A stretch of 64,000 bases of DNA, taken from NCBI GenBank assembly GCA_013398055.1, contig VZRS01012584.1:124001-188000 (forward strand), written 5' to 3'. The translations under genes and the position numbers were made by a program. The notes below the pieces were generated by a model, which worked only from the letters and a program-made list of their open reading frames with translations, ran no database searches and was not told the origin of the DNA. Source of the DNA: Ifrita kowaldi (lineage: Eukaryota; Chordata; Aves; Passeriformes; Cinclosomatidae). Every line of letters begins with the position of its first letter. Position 1 is the first letter of the stretch. Shown here piece by piece: positions 51,365-64,000 of this stretch.

Positions 51365-54329
51365 CTGCAGAAAGATTAAAATGGTTATGAACAGAAGAAC
51401 ACAATTTTCTTTCAGGCACCACATTTTTGGCACAGGAACCTACACTAATTCTACTACCCTACTACATTTCCTTTTTCTAAGATGTAAATGTTTCAAACCA
51501 AAATAAACTAGTTTATAGCAAAAGTCTATGTTCAGGGCATGCACGTCCTCTGAGAAGCTATGTACAATTTTACAGTACTGAAATACAAAGAAAAAGATTT
51601 TTCTTCTCTGTTCCTTTGAAAATGGAAAAAAAATCTCATCTCAGTTTTTCATTCTTTCACAAAATGCTGCATAATGGAACAACTAAAGCAAGGTGATTTC
51701 TACAGACTAGTTATCACAGAGTATGTCAAATGTGAATAAACATCTGACTTTATCAGAATATAAAATGTAATACACATGGGGACACTATGAAGGTTATAGT
51801 CAGAAGGGAGCAAATGCAGACCCCATATCATTGTTGTATTTAATCTTCTCAGTTTTGTAAAGCTTTTTTTCTTTTTTTAAAGTAGAATGTCTTTTTTCTT
51901 TAATGCTGTCCTGCCCAAGTGACCCCCAAGTTGGGGCTGCAGACTTCAGGGTCTTTGCAGAACACATCACTTGTAGTCTCTCCCCCTTTTGAGGGAAGTG
52001 TATGAACAATACTTACAAAGTGGGTTTAAAATTACATTTTGGTTGACTTGGCTGTTTAAACTAATATGCCTGAAGAACTCAGGAGCTTCTAATGGAGGCT
52101 CTCCTCCTCACCCCAACACCTCTGCACCTAAGAGCTTCAGTATGGGATTAATACACCTGCCACCATTTACAGAAAAATGCTCCCATGCAAAAGTGGCAGC
52201 TCAAAAGCAAGCACAAACTTGCTTTGTTACAAGAGCAGTAAGTGGACCACAGAGAAGATATTGCTACCTCAAATAGTTGCGTGGGGAAAACCCAAAAAAC
52301 ATGCTAAAAGAGAATGAAATTAAACTTGTTACAAAGACATTTTCAAGAGCACTAAGTAAAACATACTAACACTCATGATATTTTTAAGATTGCCTTAATG
52401 GGAGGACACAGAAAGACTTGCAGAGAGCTGCCTGTCAGTTCTCTCCCTGCAATACTCACTGGCAATCTCTGGAGATCTTTTTTTCAGGGCTTGTTACGAT
52501 TTCCATTTGTTTGATTTGAAATTACTTCAACCCCAAACCTCCTATAGGTTACAAAACCTGTGGGCAACACTGGCATGATAAGGGCTCCTAAACCTCTCCC
52601 TCTGTCCCAAAGCTCCATCACCAGAGCCAGATTCCCTCAGTGCCAAGCACCAAGAAACAATCTCTCCCTTTTGCCCCTCTGCCAGAGGCCTGACTCTGTG
52701 CAAAATGTTGTCAGCAGCAACACAAAAACCAGCAGAGGAGCACATGGCAAAGGATGTCCGAGGCAAGAATGCAAAGAGATTAAAAGGGGTTTATGCTGAG
52801 TGATTGGAGATGTGTCCACAAAGTCAGTGTTCCCAACTCAGGTAAGCACCAACTGATGGGAACTGAGTCTCACAATCAGTTTGCAACATTCACCTAAGTT
52901 CTTATGATCCTCATGAAACATTCCTTACTGCCCACCATGGGAAATCAGTATACTGGTTCAAGTGGATCTGTACTAGACCAGCACAGTGCAAACATTCTTG
53001 GAGAAAGTCAGGAAATCAGAGTCCTTGCTACCTTACCTATTTACAGAGCCCCTTTAAAGTTCACCATGAAACAGAAATTAAAAAAAAGCACAGAAGCTCT
53101 ATCTCCTCCATTGCTTTAGCAGTTCATGTTTTATTTTTCAGTGAGCTCTCTAACCAGAAAGAATCAGTGACAGACAGGAATGCAGAATATTCTGGCTCCA
53201 GCAGTTCTCCTTACATGTCACAACATTGATATCTGCTTTGACTAGCAGCCAGCAAGCAATTTCTGACCCTGGATTCAGAAGGAGAAACTGAAAAATTCAA
53301 AAATATGAATTCTTTCAAGGTGCTGTGCAGATGAACAAAGTGCATCTTTCAGCAGGAGAGGCTCAGATTCAAACTGGATTAGGCCACAAGCAAACAGAAG
53401 TCTGATGGCCTCTTGCAAATATTTGCCAATATCATAAAACCATCACCCTGGTATGCACAGAACCTTCTCCTCAGAAGAAAAATCAGAATGGTATAAACTA
53501 TTGTAAATTGGGGCTTAGATACAGCAGCCCAACTGATAGACAAAAAGTTGACACCATCTGCTTTGCACTGGCATTCAGACAATACCATGCAAACCTCATT
53601 TTACAGGCATGGTATTAGTTAAATTCAACCAGATTGTGAAGGTGAAAAACCATGAAGAGTTTATAAGAGTCTCTGTTCAGTTTTTACATTTGTGTAATTT
53701 AACCCATTTATCGTAAATCTGTGATTTCTTTCATTTGCAATTTAATTCCTAGAATTCCAAATGCAGTATTTCTGCACAACTTGTCTGCTACATACTGTAA
53801 ATTTTATGAGGAGTCCTGACTTGAGGAAAGCTATTACTAACTCCTCTTTGCAGATCAAAAGCTCAGCCACAAAAACATTTACTGAAAGCAACAAGGAAGT
53901 CTGTGGCTCTGTGAACTGAACCATGAACTCAGATCTTGTTGGTCTTTCTCCTCCCAAGACAGGTATGCACAAAACTTGGTTGCATGCCAGCTTTTTAAAA
54001 GCTGGGCTTACAACAGGCTTTCTCCACATTTACAAATGGTAAAGAGCAGACAGCCCAAATACAAAATGTGAAATACTAAATGCTAAACCTAAAGACACCA
54101 GCATTTCCTGAGAATGAAAGAAGCTCACTATGCACAATTCAAAAGTTATGTGCATGTCAGAATGCAGATACAAATTATTATTCCAGTGTATTGCCTAATT
54201 TTTATTACTTTCATCCACACATTACATCTCAGTGAGAACAGCACCAACTGAACTTCCAGCATAACATGTTCATCAAATCCCACAATACCAGGACTACTAA
54301 CTTTTGACAGAACTAGTATAGCATAAATT

Positions 54330-54500
54330 TAAAGAAGATAAAATGAAATACTTCTTCACACAGCTGCCAGTGAACTTCTGGAGCTTGCTGCCCCAGGGCA
54401 TCCCACAGCGAAACATCATCAGAAGTGGAAAAAGGGACTAAACAAACTCATGGACAGCAGCTCCATAGATACTCAGCACAGATATCCCCCAGACATCCCT
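54330..54500 (+). mobile_element. LINE-like 3' fragment, diverged
   Basis: The run aaatacttcttcacacagct, followed by cttctggagcttgctgcccc and an actaaacaaactcatggac block, has the order seen upstream of CR1-type 3' tails. It is strongly diverged and the family cannot be fixed by eye. Boundaries are approximate. Confidence 0.45.
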
Positions 54501-57300
54501 AACGCAACAGCGGTAGATGCTGCAGGAACAGGAGGGCAATGGAGTACCAGAAGAGGCCAGACTTGTTTGCTCTCATCCAACAGCACCTTCCACTGACAGT
54601 GCTGGAGTTGGCAGTGGATGAGCAGACTCTGGGTCTGACTGACCTGGGTATTCCCATGTTATCAATACCTCTCTGCCCTTTGACAACATGCCAAGGAACT
54701 CTTTCCCAACCTTTTCAGCCACAGAAGGAGAGAAGAACATGCTTTTACTATGAGAGCCAACTTTTACACAGTAAGTTTATTACATAAGGCTTTACGTATG
54801 TGCCAAATTACCAGATGATCATTTAGTCCTTCAGCAGCTCTTTGTTTCCCAGTAGAAGTAAAAGGCAAAAAGGGAAAACTAAAAGGAGCATATATCGTGT
54901 ATTCAACACGTCAGGATGCATATTTGAGATTAAAACATAAAGTATTCTTCAGTTTGACATACATTACTGTCTTTGCAAAGTTACAAAGTTCTTATTTTCC
55001 CATTCTCACAAAGGAATGCCTTACTGGCCTTTTGGGATGAATAAAGAGGGCAAAGAAGATTCAAATGCATGTTTTACAATATGTTTTAAAGGGCTGAAAG
55101 CAAAACACAGAAAACCTAGCTGTCCCTTGAAGTCCAGGGGAAAAAGAGGTAATGTCACTCCACTTCATAGGTCTCAATGGAAATGTACTGACAATGTTAC
55201 AAAGAAGCTGCATCTGGCTCATGAGGCCAAGTCATAAGAAGCTTGGAGAATATATTGTCAAGGCAGTACTATATGGGAGTCTCCAAATGCTTTTTTGCAG
55301 GCAGCAGTTACTGGCTACTGAGAGACACAAAATGGCTGCTGGACACGGAGATTCGGTTTCACCTGATATTGTCTGTACACTAATAGTTACTAGTGAATAG
55401 ATCCTGTGAATAGGCTAGAGAATTCTGAAAGCAGAGTTAATGTCATATCATCAAGTAATAATGCAGAGCCCTTCATGTTAGGTGAAACATTTGATGGTGT
55501 CTAATGCTACACTGCAACGTAAGAGTACCTCTTTTCATTTGTTCCAATGCCCATGGGAACATTGACTTATCTGGAAGAAAAGCAGGAAAATCAAAGCCAA
55601 AACTAAGCCTCAGAAAAGGAAATTTCTCAAGTTCACCTTTAAAGCTTGACCCTTTTACATATCTCATGTAATCTGCACCAAAACTCTTCAAGTTTCTCCT
55701 CACCTTTTATCAAAATAAGAGGTTTCTTCATCAAGAAAAAGTATTCTGAAATGGTAGCCTGGTTCAACGCTACAGGCAGATAGCTTTGCGTTGGAGTGCT
55801 TTAATATGTTTTTATATTGCATATAAAGCATGCAAACATAAACCAGTTTGTTGAAAACTACCCTCTTTGTGGAAGCTGGCTGTAATTCTGAACAAGTTTT
55901 CAATTTTCACACTGCTGCTAGGGTAAAACATTTTAAAGAGTTTAATTTTTACAGTGGCTTCAATGACACGAGATTATCTAACAAAGTAATGGTTAATCAA
56001 TAGAGGGTTTAGTTGTCAGGTGAAACATATAACACACTAAAAGGGATTGATTGCAAGACTCCTCCTTATTTACTGGGAGGTATATATTTAAAATGACACA
56101 AACTTGTTACCGAGCTGCATTCCTTTAACCTTGCAAAAGCCGTTTGAGAAGAGTGTTAAGCAGCCCTATAGCCAAACAAGCTCTAATGAAAGAAAAAAAG
56201 AAACCTACAAATATATGGGAGCACCAAATCATGTCAGAAGCAGGGGAACCACAAAGCTGTATTCACTCTCAGCCAAAGGCTTAAAATGCCACAGAGGCAC
56301 TAGACTATGGTTCACTAAAGATAGAGCTGTATCTGATCTCATTCCGTAAGTGTCTTTGGTTACATTTTTCTTTTTAAAGAAAGTATGATCCTGCTCTTTG
56401 ACACAAACACATAAACATTTCTCCTCTTGTCTGTGCAGCTCTGGATGAGCGCTGAGCGCCAACCTGAAGCCTCGAACCCCGGGCAGAACTCCATGTGTGT
56501 GCAGCTTTTCTACCAACTGAAATCCATTTCTTCGGCCATTCATTCCAAGAATCCCCAGTCCCTGAACAAAGCTCCACTTTTTAATAGAAGCTGCAACCCA
56601 GGAGTTCAATAAGATTTCCCCCCCCAATTGTTAGTAATTACATGATTTATCAGAGAAAGATAACACTAATAAAAACACAGCAAAAAGACAAAACCCATAC
56701 CCTCCCTCCAAGTCATTTTCAGGGAAAAGATTATTAAACTGTTCTTTTTGAACAAGGGCTTTTGTAGCTAAGCACAAATTGCCAAACGGTTAGAAAAAAA
56801 GTTATTAGACTCAGAAGAATTCAGCAGAAGTGGGAAGTTATATAAACAAATCACTCCAGCAGATTTGGAAAGATCGCTTTCATCTTATTTAGAGTCTTAG
56901 GAGACTTGCATTAATTACCCTTTAAAGGTCTTTCACATGGACTATTTAAAATAAATGCAATTTATTTATTTATTTCAAATGAGGTGCTTCTTCTGAAAGA
57001 ATTAAGTAATCTTAGCAAATTTAAAAACGCTTTTATAAACAGGTAATTAAAAAGAAGACTAGAATTAAGTCAAGCTGTAAGGCATTACCCAGGATCTGCC
57101 TCGACTATTTTCTTAAGATTAAATTTTTTTTGTTATCCCTAGCCCAGCCTTGGGAAGGATAGTCTCCACAGAAAGTCGCAAGACAAAATAAAGACTAGCC
57201 AAACAAAAAACTAGATCATTTACAGGATTTTCCCTAAAGCACAGTTTGTCATATTGCAATTACACCTTGCCGACTGTGAAAGCCAGAGTCCTTAATATTG

Positions 57301-57314
57301 CCACTAGAGGGAAG
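57301..57314 (+). promoter_or_regulatory. CTCF-like site
   Basis: The 14 bases ccactagagggaag match the CTCF core pattern CCASYAGRKGGCRS at 13 of 14 positions, with one mismatch (A for C at position 12). The match is by eye; flanking motif parts were not scored. If bound, it could mark a domain boundary or loop anchor inside the gene. Confidence 0.35.
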
Positions 57315-57989
57315 ACGTGTCTTAACACATGGCAATGGTAGTTGGGGAGTGGGTTTTCTTGAGCAATTACCATAACAAAGCTCCCTTGGCTGTGTGTACC
57401 TTCTAATTACCCAGTACAATTAAAATGACTTACCTAAAACAAACATTAAAAAAAAGGCCCCTAAAACAAAAAACCTCAAGACAATGCAAACAAAAAGCCT
57501 TAGTCCAATATGCTTGTTACCTGAAATTACATTAAAGCTGCAGATCTTTTTTAACTCATCCATCAATGCCTAAGGGGGGGGGAACACAAAAAGGAGTATG
57601 CCACAATGCCAAACACCATGGGGTTGTTAAAAGCATTAAAACAAACAAAAACAAAGAGCAAGGCAAACTAGAACTCTTGTTAAAGAAAAGAGGGGAGGAA
57701 AAAAGAAAAGGAAAATGTCGTGGTATTCAGCCATCTGGTAGCTGCTTGAAAACAAATTGTCCTCAAAAGAGCAGAAATACAGTATGTCTTCTCGCAGTTC
57801 ACTGGCTTATGAATCAGACTACTTTTTCTACTATTTTTTTTTTTTTTTTAATACAGTCATGGTAATGTTAGACTTCTGTGCTGCTTTCACTTCCCTCTTG
57901 TCCCACTGTGCAGACATAACCATGGTCATCCCAGTCAGACCCGGTTATTCTAACTCGGATGCATTATCCACAGTCTTTTGGGATACATC

Positions 57990-58330
57990 TTATTTGGCCC
58001 ATTGTTCAAAATCCCCCAGGATTTTTTTTCCCCAATAGCTACTTGCTGATTTTTAAACCCTTAAATCTTTCATTTTATAAGGCATATCATTAAGGGAAGA
58101 TGGCAGCCAAGTGATTTTTCTTTCCATTGACAATTCGTGACATTTTTCCAGCAGCGCGCAAGGTGTTGAAAACCTGGCAGCTGTTACCTCCCGGGATGAA
58201 GATCCTTTTTTATCCTCCCTTGACAGTTTAACTCAATGGGTCAGCACCTTTAAAGACTGCAAAGTACCACTGAAGTGGATGGAGGCTTGAATTACTGCTC
58301 CCTCCCTAATCAATGTAAACCCTCACTGCA
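57990..58330. promoter_or_regulatory. candidate conserved noncoding element
   Basis: Repeat-free, with cores such as catatcattaaggg, ccattgacaattcgtgac, cagcagcgcgcaagg and ccctaatcaatgtaaacc (a homeodomain/FOX-like cluster). Judged from texture and motif density only. Confidence 0.28.
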
Positions 58331-58689
58331 GGTGAAACTCTTCATCTATAGAGGTGCATGGGGGAGGAAAATGTAATGCCCTGAGCCAGATGGTTTTCAT
58401 CTTGTTTTTTAAAGAAGAAAGGAACAAGCTAACAAGGGGACAGCTACTTTTGTTAGCTTCTTGGCCTCTCTCATGGCTTTGGATCCCCAGGGTTCCAGCC
58501 ACACAAGAGAAAGAATACAGAAAAACATAAACACTTAAAGAAATATAACTAGGGGGCTGGCAACATGCTGCTTTCAAAGAGCTGGGAGCCCTGCTCAGCA
58601 CTTTATTTATCACTGCCCACGTTCTTCGGATGGTAAGTGGACATGGACACAAAGGGCAGGGGGGAGCAGACAACACTTGCAATTTACTC

Positions 58690-58880
58690 AATTACAGAGG
58701 AATGCAGCAATGCGGCGGGGTGACAGACTCCTATTAGCACTAATGCTGAAAGAGCCCAGTGGCCTTTCCGCCACAAGGCAGCATTCCCATTGTAACTTAG
58801 ACTCCAGCACATCCCGCTTTGGATAGCTCTTTAACACACATTAAGTGTCACAAAGGAATGGAAATTATTCTTTTGTTGTT
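58690..58880. promoter_or_regulatory. candidate conserved noncoding element, short
   Basis: A compact block with ggggtgacagactc (TGACAG, a MEIS/TGIF core), ttagcactaatgctg, ccattgtaac (a SOX-type core) and ttaagtgtcac. It is bounded on one side by a (TTG)n run near 58875. Conservation was not tested. Confidence 0.25.
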
Positions 58881-59789
58881 GTTGTTTGAGAATAGTAAGT
58901 AAAAAAATTAAAAAGAAAGAATAATCTTGCAAATAAGGCTAAGGGTGTACCTCTAGCAATTTCAGGGGGCTTTTCAATCAGCAACTACTTACTACCGAGC
59001 ATTGTGTAAAAGATGAGGTAACCAGGATAACTTTATAGACTAGGACTGCCCTGCCTCAGCCAGCTCTCCAACAGAAGGCAAATCTGAAGTGCAGCATCTT
59101 CCCCAAAGAGACGGAGGGAGCTGAAGGACCCTCTCTTCCTCCACACCAGGCAACCTTCCTCATCAGTCGAGAAGAGGGCTTCAATTTTGCACGGCAGAAA
59201 CACTTTTGCAGAGGAGAAATACACCTGGAGAGGAGCCCTAAGCAGCGGGACAGGGCTGCCAGCTGAAAGTAAACTGCTAATGGTTGCTACTTCTTGTTTT
59301 CCCTTTGCTCTACCTTCTTCAGCCGCTTTCTGCTTCTCACAGTTTTCTTGAGTACTGGCTTTAAACTCTTAAGATCAGACTGTGCCAATTTTAACTTTGA
59401 AATAGCGCCCAGAGCATGTTTTAGGTGATAAATGTAATTTTAGAAAATTATCTCAAATCTGTAAGAGTGAATTGAGGTAATATTCTGTGCCAAAACCATA
59501 AGAGGGAGAATTCTTGAAAATGCTAAGGGGCTTGTCTGAATGGGGTAACAGACAGGGATTTTTTCCCCCGGACTTCCATCTGGAAGCTTGCAGAAAGACA
59601 GCAGAGTCCAATGTGAGGTTTGCAGGCGGTACACTGTGGCAGCCTCGCTGCTGCCAGCTTTTCCCCACAAGGCACCTTCGCCCACAGATGAACCACAGCA
59701 GCAAAAGGTACTTCATTATTGCTGCACTGACGAGAAGGGAGGGAGGGTTTTAAACAACCAGCATTGTGCCCGTCTTCTTTAAAAACCAG

Positions 59790-60660
59790 CGGGGTAATCA
59801 AGTTCAGGGCAGCCCCGGACAGCTGCCCTGTGACCTATTCATGTTGACCCCCACTATTCATCACTTTCCTTAGGACTATGAGGGCAAGCTCCCGGGGAGT
59901 GACCACCACAATAGACAGATACGAGCCAACAATAATACGGTTCCTGCAAAAAAACCAGATGGCACTGCAATAAATTTACAAATCTGCATTCATGGCTCTG
60001 TTAAAAACACCCAGAAGCTAAAAGGCTGGAGGGGCCCCCAGAGAGCTTCCCCTTCCCAGTTTCTAAAGGCCAGCTCTCTCCCCAAGACTATTGAGCTCAT
60101 GTTCTTCATAAATGAAGGATGGAGACATAGCCCTTAAAATAACAAATGGCTGACCTAATCAATCTAGTGTTTGGGTCTAACACTAAATGATAGGCACTGA
60201 AAACTAATTATGTTTTTTGGCAAGGAAGTTGAATTAAAATGGAAACACACAGGTTAAAAACGCACTGAAGCATTTGTGAGTCCCTTTGAAAGGGCAGCAC
60301 ACACACACAGACGCTCACATGCAGGGCTTGAAACAGGAACCTGATTCAATAACTCATGCATTTATTTTTAAAATGAATCAGATTAGTCCCATGTGTGACC
60401 TGCCGGTCCATCTGTATGAGCTGGACTTAATGGGCACTCTTCTCACGCTTACTTCAGTTTGAAGTATGAGAGAGATAAATTTAGTTTAATTTTCAACAGA
60501 TCAAGCTATCCATTTTCCAAATGGACCATCTGGATCAGCCTATTAAAATTAATTTATAACTTTGCAGTGTGAAAATTCGTTTGTTAGCTTAAATAAAGTT
60601 GCCAAAAACTTTTGCCACTTGTCATTGTGTTTTTCTGGTCTGTTTTCATACTATGATTTT
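59790..60660. promoter_or_regulatory. candidate conserved noncoding element, long
   Basis: About 870 bases without recognisable repeats, rich in aligned A/T homeodomain cores (gcaataaatttac, attaaaattaatttataac, gtttaattttc) with E-box accatctgg and aatcagattagtccc. This is the longest enhancer-like stretch in the window. It may be two elements separated near 60300 by a short CA run. Confidence 0.3.
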
Positions 60661-63600
60661 CTGTTTATCTCTTGAAAATTTAATTTTGTCAGATCAAGCA
60701 CTCAACAAGACCTGAACGTCTGCATCCATATTCCAAAGTCCGTCATAGCTTAGACCTTTTCACTGTTCCAGCTAACAGTGTCAAGTTCATTGCCTTTTCC
60801 TGTTTCCCAGTGCTAATCTCCATGTCTCTTCTGCCTTGCTGCCCCCACACGCACCCAACAGTGGCCGTGCCTTCCACTTCCAGCAATTCAAGGACACAGC
60901 CCCACTTGTTGAGACTTCTGAAGACACCCTTCTCCATAAACCATTTTAATCAACAGCAAAATGGCATTTCTCCTATTAAGAGTTCCATAGCACTGAGCAA
61001 TGGGTGTCTTCAGCCCCTGCATACAACTCCAGATGCGTAAGTAAGCATTACACCTCCTTAATACCTCCACCTTCTGGTATGTCTGTTCCACAAACCCACC
61101 TGAGAAAACACTTATGGCTAAGGCTGCATAACAGCACTGCAAACAAGGCAAGAAAAGGAAATGCACCTTTACTTAAACTTGTTAGCAGCTGAACGTGTCA
61201 AGACATCATACTTACCCTGAAGTGGTCTGATGCATCTCATTAATTTTCAAAAAGTACTAATCAAAAAGTACTAAATATGTGAATACTTTCACTGGAAAGA
61301 CCATTTAAATAAACAGACTTCCCTTCTACCCACATACACTCAATTTCTCTGTGCGTGTAGGCCCATGCTCCCCAATAACGAAATACTAAGGAAGTCTTAA
61401 GGGAGGAACAGAAAATACGAAACTGTTCACACAATATTCACCAAGTTAGCATCTTTCCACTGGAATGGAAGGCATTTTTTGTGTATTACTGCTTTGACAG
61501 CATTGGCAGGTCACATAGTTTTGGTTCTACAAAGCACGGATAGATGTAAGACATGGCAGCCACTCTGCATACCTTCCTGTAGGAGATGCAGATCTTTCCA
61601 GTAGGTATAACTCATTGACTGGGAGTATTCAGGGACACGGCTAAATATGTGTCTGACTTTGGGAATGAGAGCTGGAACACTCCCCACTGCTCCTGTCCAT
61701 TGCTAATAGAGAACAAGGAGCAATCTGAGCTTTCAAAATGCTCAGACAGCTTTATTTATGTCTATGTAAAGAACAGAATCCCTTCCATAACAGGCAAAAA
61801 ATCATGGACCACCACCTCCTATGATCTAGACAAGAGGGCACTTGCTTTCAGACTAAGACTGCGTCTTGAATTTAGCTGCAAAGACTGTTCTCAACACAAA
61901 GGCCCCAGATAGCAGTAGAAGACCCAAGGATTTTGTCCTGCATCTGTCACTGTAAAGACTGGACACAAAGATGGAGACTGATACAACCTCTCAACAATAT
62001 TGTGCAACACAGCTAACCATCTTCGATGTAAACAATGTCCATTGAATTCTTTCCAATATGAAATCTTGGGATGCTACAAGTGGTTTTTTTAGTTGTATCC
62101 TGGTATCTACTTCATTATGATGAACTGTGGGCCTGAGGGAAAAGACATCTTTGCTGTGACACTAAGAATACTTCTGCAGCTTGAAATATAACAAAATGGA
62201 AACCCAATTCAAGAAACTGTACCTTCCTCATCTGTACAATACAGTTTGTAAATATCTGTTTTCTCAATCAATAATCATGAGGAAGGACTCAGTGTGATGA
62301 GAAGACACACAAAGTAAGTAACTCACGATCCTTCTTAATTAACATCCCTTACTATGAATCTTTTCTTGAAGAAGAGACATACACCTCTTCTTGCTGAACC
62401 TGAAAGCTTGCCATTGATAACATAACTCTAAGATGAAAAACTCCTGATTTTCTGGCATGCTGGGGACCTTGCTTCCTATCCTGGGGATACACAACAGGGA
62501 CCTAGTAGCTATGTCCTCTTTCTCCAGCTCTTGTTTGTTGTTAAATGCCAGAAACAGTTTAAGTTTCATCTAAGATATTTAATCAGTTCTGCAAGATAAT
62601 CTTTCTCAGCGATAAGTGGGACCTCAGCCATTATGCCAGCATATTGCCTCATGTCTAAAAGACTTATATGGACTACATCTGTTAGATGGACCTGTCTTAA
62701 TCACATGTATGTGGTCCTTTACATGACACCTCCTCCCACAAAATCAAACACTCCTAACACAATGCATTACTAAAACACAAAAAAACCTCCAAAGAAACCA
62801 TGCAAAACCAACAACTCTGAGCACAAGTGCACTGTATCAAAAAGATACTTCTTCCTTTACTATGGTTCTGACCCACAACTTCTCCTGGAAATAGCAGATG
62901 TGGGGCAGGATTGTGCCATCTTATTCCTCTGCCCGAGACTGCTGCTCCTTTGGCTGAGATGCAGAAGGAAATGTAACAATTCCTCAGCTGTTGCAATGTG
63001 TGCCCTGGGGTGTTCACTTAAGTCACATTCACCAATGGTTTCACTCTGATTCACCAGGCAGCAACCTCAGGCAGCTAAGGCATGGACATAATTTTGCTTC
63101 TGCTGCCTGAAGGTTGCAGTGGGGAGAAAGACCAGGGTGAAAATGGACCAGAAATCACTAACCAAACTTAAATTTCCCAGAAAGCACATGCCAGACTCCC
63201 TTTGTTGGCCATGGGGATTAAAAAAAGGAATTATTTTGAATTGGTAAGAAATTTGCTTTACTATACATAAAAGACAAAGAAATAATGTTTTATTAGACCA
63301 TCCTTTCTCCTTTTTACCCATTAGTAATTTATGTGAATGTAAAAGAAACAAGAACAGGTCATTTTTCAGGTTATTAACCTGGATATCACCTCCAAGAAAG
63401 TTTACCTTCAAGGGCAATAAAAAGCTTAATGGTTGTAGAACATTTTGAGAGTTTTGATCTGAGGCAAGGCAAAATATACTACAAACAAGACAAGAACAAT
63501 TACAGAAGAAAAGACTGAAGAGGGCTTGATGAACACCAAAAGGAGAAAGGTAAAACTGGAGTCACAGCTGACTGAACTATACTGAAGCATGTATTTCTTC

Positions 63601-63792
63601 AGTGTCATCAAACACCCCTGAAAGCTAAATCTTTGTGTCTGATTTTCCTGGGTACAATGTGACTTGCTCAGACTTCAAAGAAGAAAAGACAAGATTTCCA
63701 GGAGCAAAAGGCAGACTTCAACTTCCAGAAGCATTTAAGGATTCAAATAGCTAGAAAGTTTTATCGCATTTTTAAAGAGACTGATCACATAC

Positions 63793-63870
63793 CTGTCTAA
63801 GTGAATTCTTCTCAGGAATGATCTTCCTAGGGGGCTCATCATTATTACAGTCTTCTCTCTCAGAGGAATT
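63793..63870 (-). CDS. BTRC: BTRC exon, N-terminal acidic linker (NSSEREDCNN...)
   Basis: Twenty-six complete codons, phase 0 at both ends, begin NSSEREDCNNDEPPRKI and end NSLRQ. The acceptor on the minus strand is TTTCTTTCACAG and the donor is GTATGTGATC. This segment precedes the dimerisation domain; in the family it is a flexible, poorly conserved linker with no enzymatic role. The expected neighbour upstream encodes the PRSLWLG region and is outside the window. Because the exon is a multiple of three, skipping it would keep frame. The residue after CNN is D here, while I recall G in human. Confidence 0.96.
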
Positions 63871-64000
63871 CTGTGAAAGAAAGTAAGCTTTAATTCAGTT
63901 CTTATCCCTAATATTACTCTGCGAGGAGAAAAGAAACAATATTTTTCCTACACAGGATGTGGTATTTTACACATACACATACTGGAGGCTAACTTGTACT
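63871..64000 (-). other. BTRC: BTRC intron, partial, right edge
   Basis: The 130 bases upstream (in transcription) of the first exon seen here. They contain the acceptor tract CTTTCTTTCACAG on the minus strand and nothing else recognisable. Confidence 0.9.

Larger units (their letters stand above)
51365..63792 (-). other. BTRC: BTRC intron (12.4 kb)
   Basis: Intron between the two linker exons. It holds a LINE-like tail near 54330-54500, a CTCF-like site at 57301-57314, a T16 run at 57834-57849, and candidate conserved elements at about 57990-58330, 58690-58880 and 59790-60660. No gene signal is seen elsewhere in it. Confidence 0.88.
89..63870 (-). other. BTRC: BTRC gene, internal part (10 coding exons)
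   Basis: Beta-TrCP1 is the F-box/WD40 subunit of the SCF E3 ubiquitin ligase. It recruits phosphorylated proteins such as beta-catenin and I-kappa-B by their DSGxxS degron. Ten exons on the minus strand join in frame with lengths, from 5' to 3', of 78, 90, 232, 187, 97, 138, 119, 250, 119 and 111 bases. All donors are GT and all acceptors AG. With the usual 52-residue N-terminus assumed, they encode about residues 53-526 of a roughly 605-residue protein. Initiator exons and promoter lie past the right edge; the last blade and 3' UTR lie past the left edge. FBXW11 was excluded because the linker and N-terminal peptides match BTRC. Compared from memory with human BTRC, only a few substitutions are seen (for example TGEML to AGEML, GLAERR to GLSERR, DGNAPP to DGTAPP). 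Confidence 0.97.

Noticed and set aside
1..64000. FBXW11 (beta-TrCP2) instead of BTRC
   Set aside because: The TYNSCARLCL exon, TKLANGTSSMIVPKQRKL, the extra residue in PPDGTAPP and VWNTSTCEF all match BTRC rather than FBXW11.

Overview
The window is vertebrate nuclear DNA, almost certainly from a bird. The interior of one gene, BTRC (beta-TrCP1, the F-box/WD40 substrate receptor of the SCF ubiquitin ligase), spans it on the minus strand. Ten coding exons can be placed to the base. All have GT-AG junctions and compatible phases, and together they give 1421 coding bases (about 473 codons). BTRC rather than its paralogue FBXW11 is indicated by the 5' exons that read NSSEREDCNN and TYNSCARLCL and by the peptide TKLANGTSSMIVPKQRKLSA. 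The first exons (expected about 52 residues) lie beyond the right edge. The last WD40 blade and the C-terminus lie beyond the left edge. The bird assignment rests on repeats: CR1 LINE fragments are the only interspersed repeats I recognise, and I see no Alu or L1. Another CR1-rich sauropsid cannot be excluded.

Layout from right to left, which is the direction of transcription: an acidic linker exon (63793-63870); a 12.4 kb intron; a second linker exon (51275-51364); a 31.8 kb intron; then a tighter cluster of the dimerisation-domain exon (19267-19498), the F-box exon (13223-13409), and seven exons from 9489 to 89 carrying the linker and most of the WD40 propeller. The protein works as a dimer. 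The D domain pairs two copies, the F-box binds SKP1 of the SCF core, and the propeller reads the phosphodegron. Of the degron-contact residues known from the human structure, all ten expected within the part encoded here are present.

The introns hold several CR1 fragments, one of them a 1.3 kb piece of reverse transcriptase ORF. They also hold a degenerate protein-like block at 1197-1992 that I cannot identify, and several repeat-free stretches dense in homeodomain, SOX and CCAAT cores. Those stretches look like developmental enhancers, which fits the known position of BTRC beside LBX1 and near FGF8 in tetrapods. No second intact gene, RNA gene or CRISPR array is supported.

Two assembly problems matter to a user. 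A 1305 bp block is present twice in tandem (15124-16428 and 16430-17734), separated by a single N and differing at one base, so it is probably a false duplication. A 36-N gap at 11190-11225 is flanked on both sides by the same 39 bp poly-G-containing unit. I found no evidence of a novel biological system; the most interesting items are the unidentified degenerate ORF block and the candidate enhancers.
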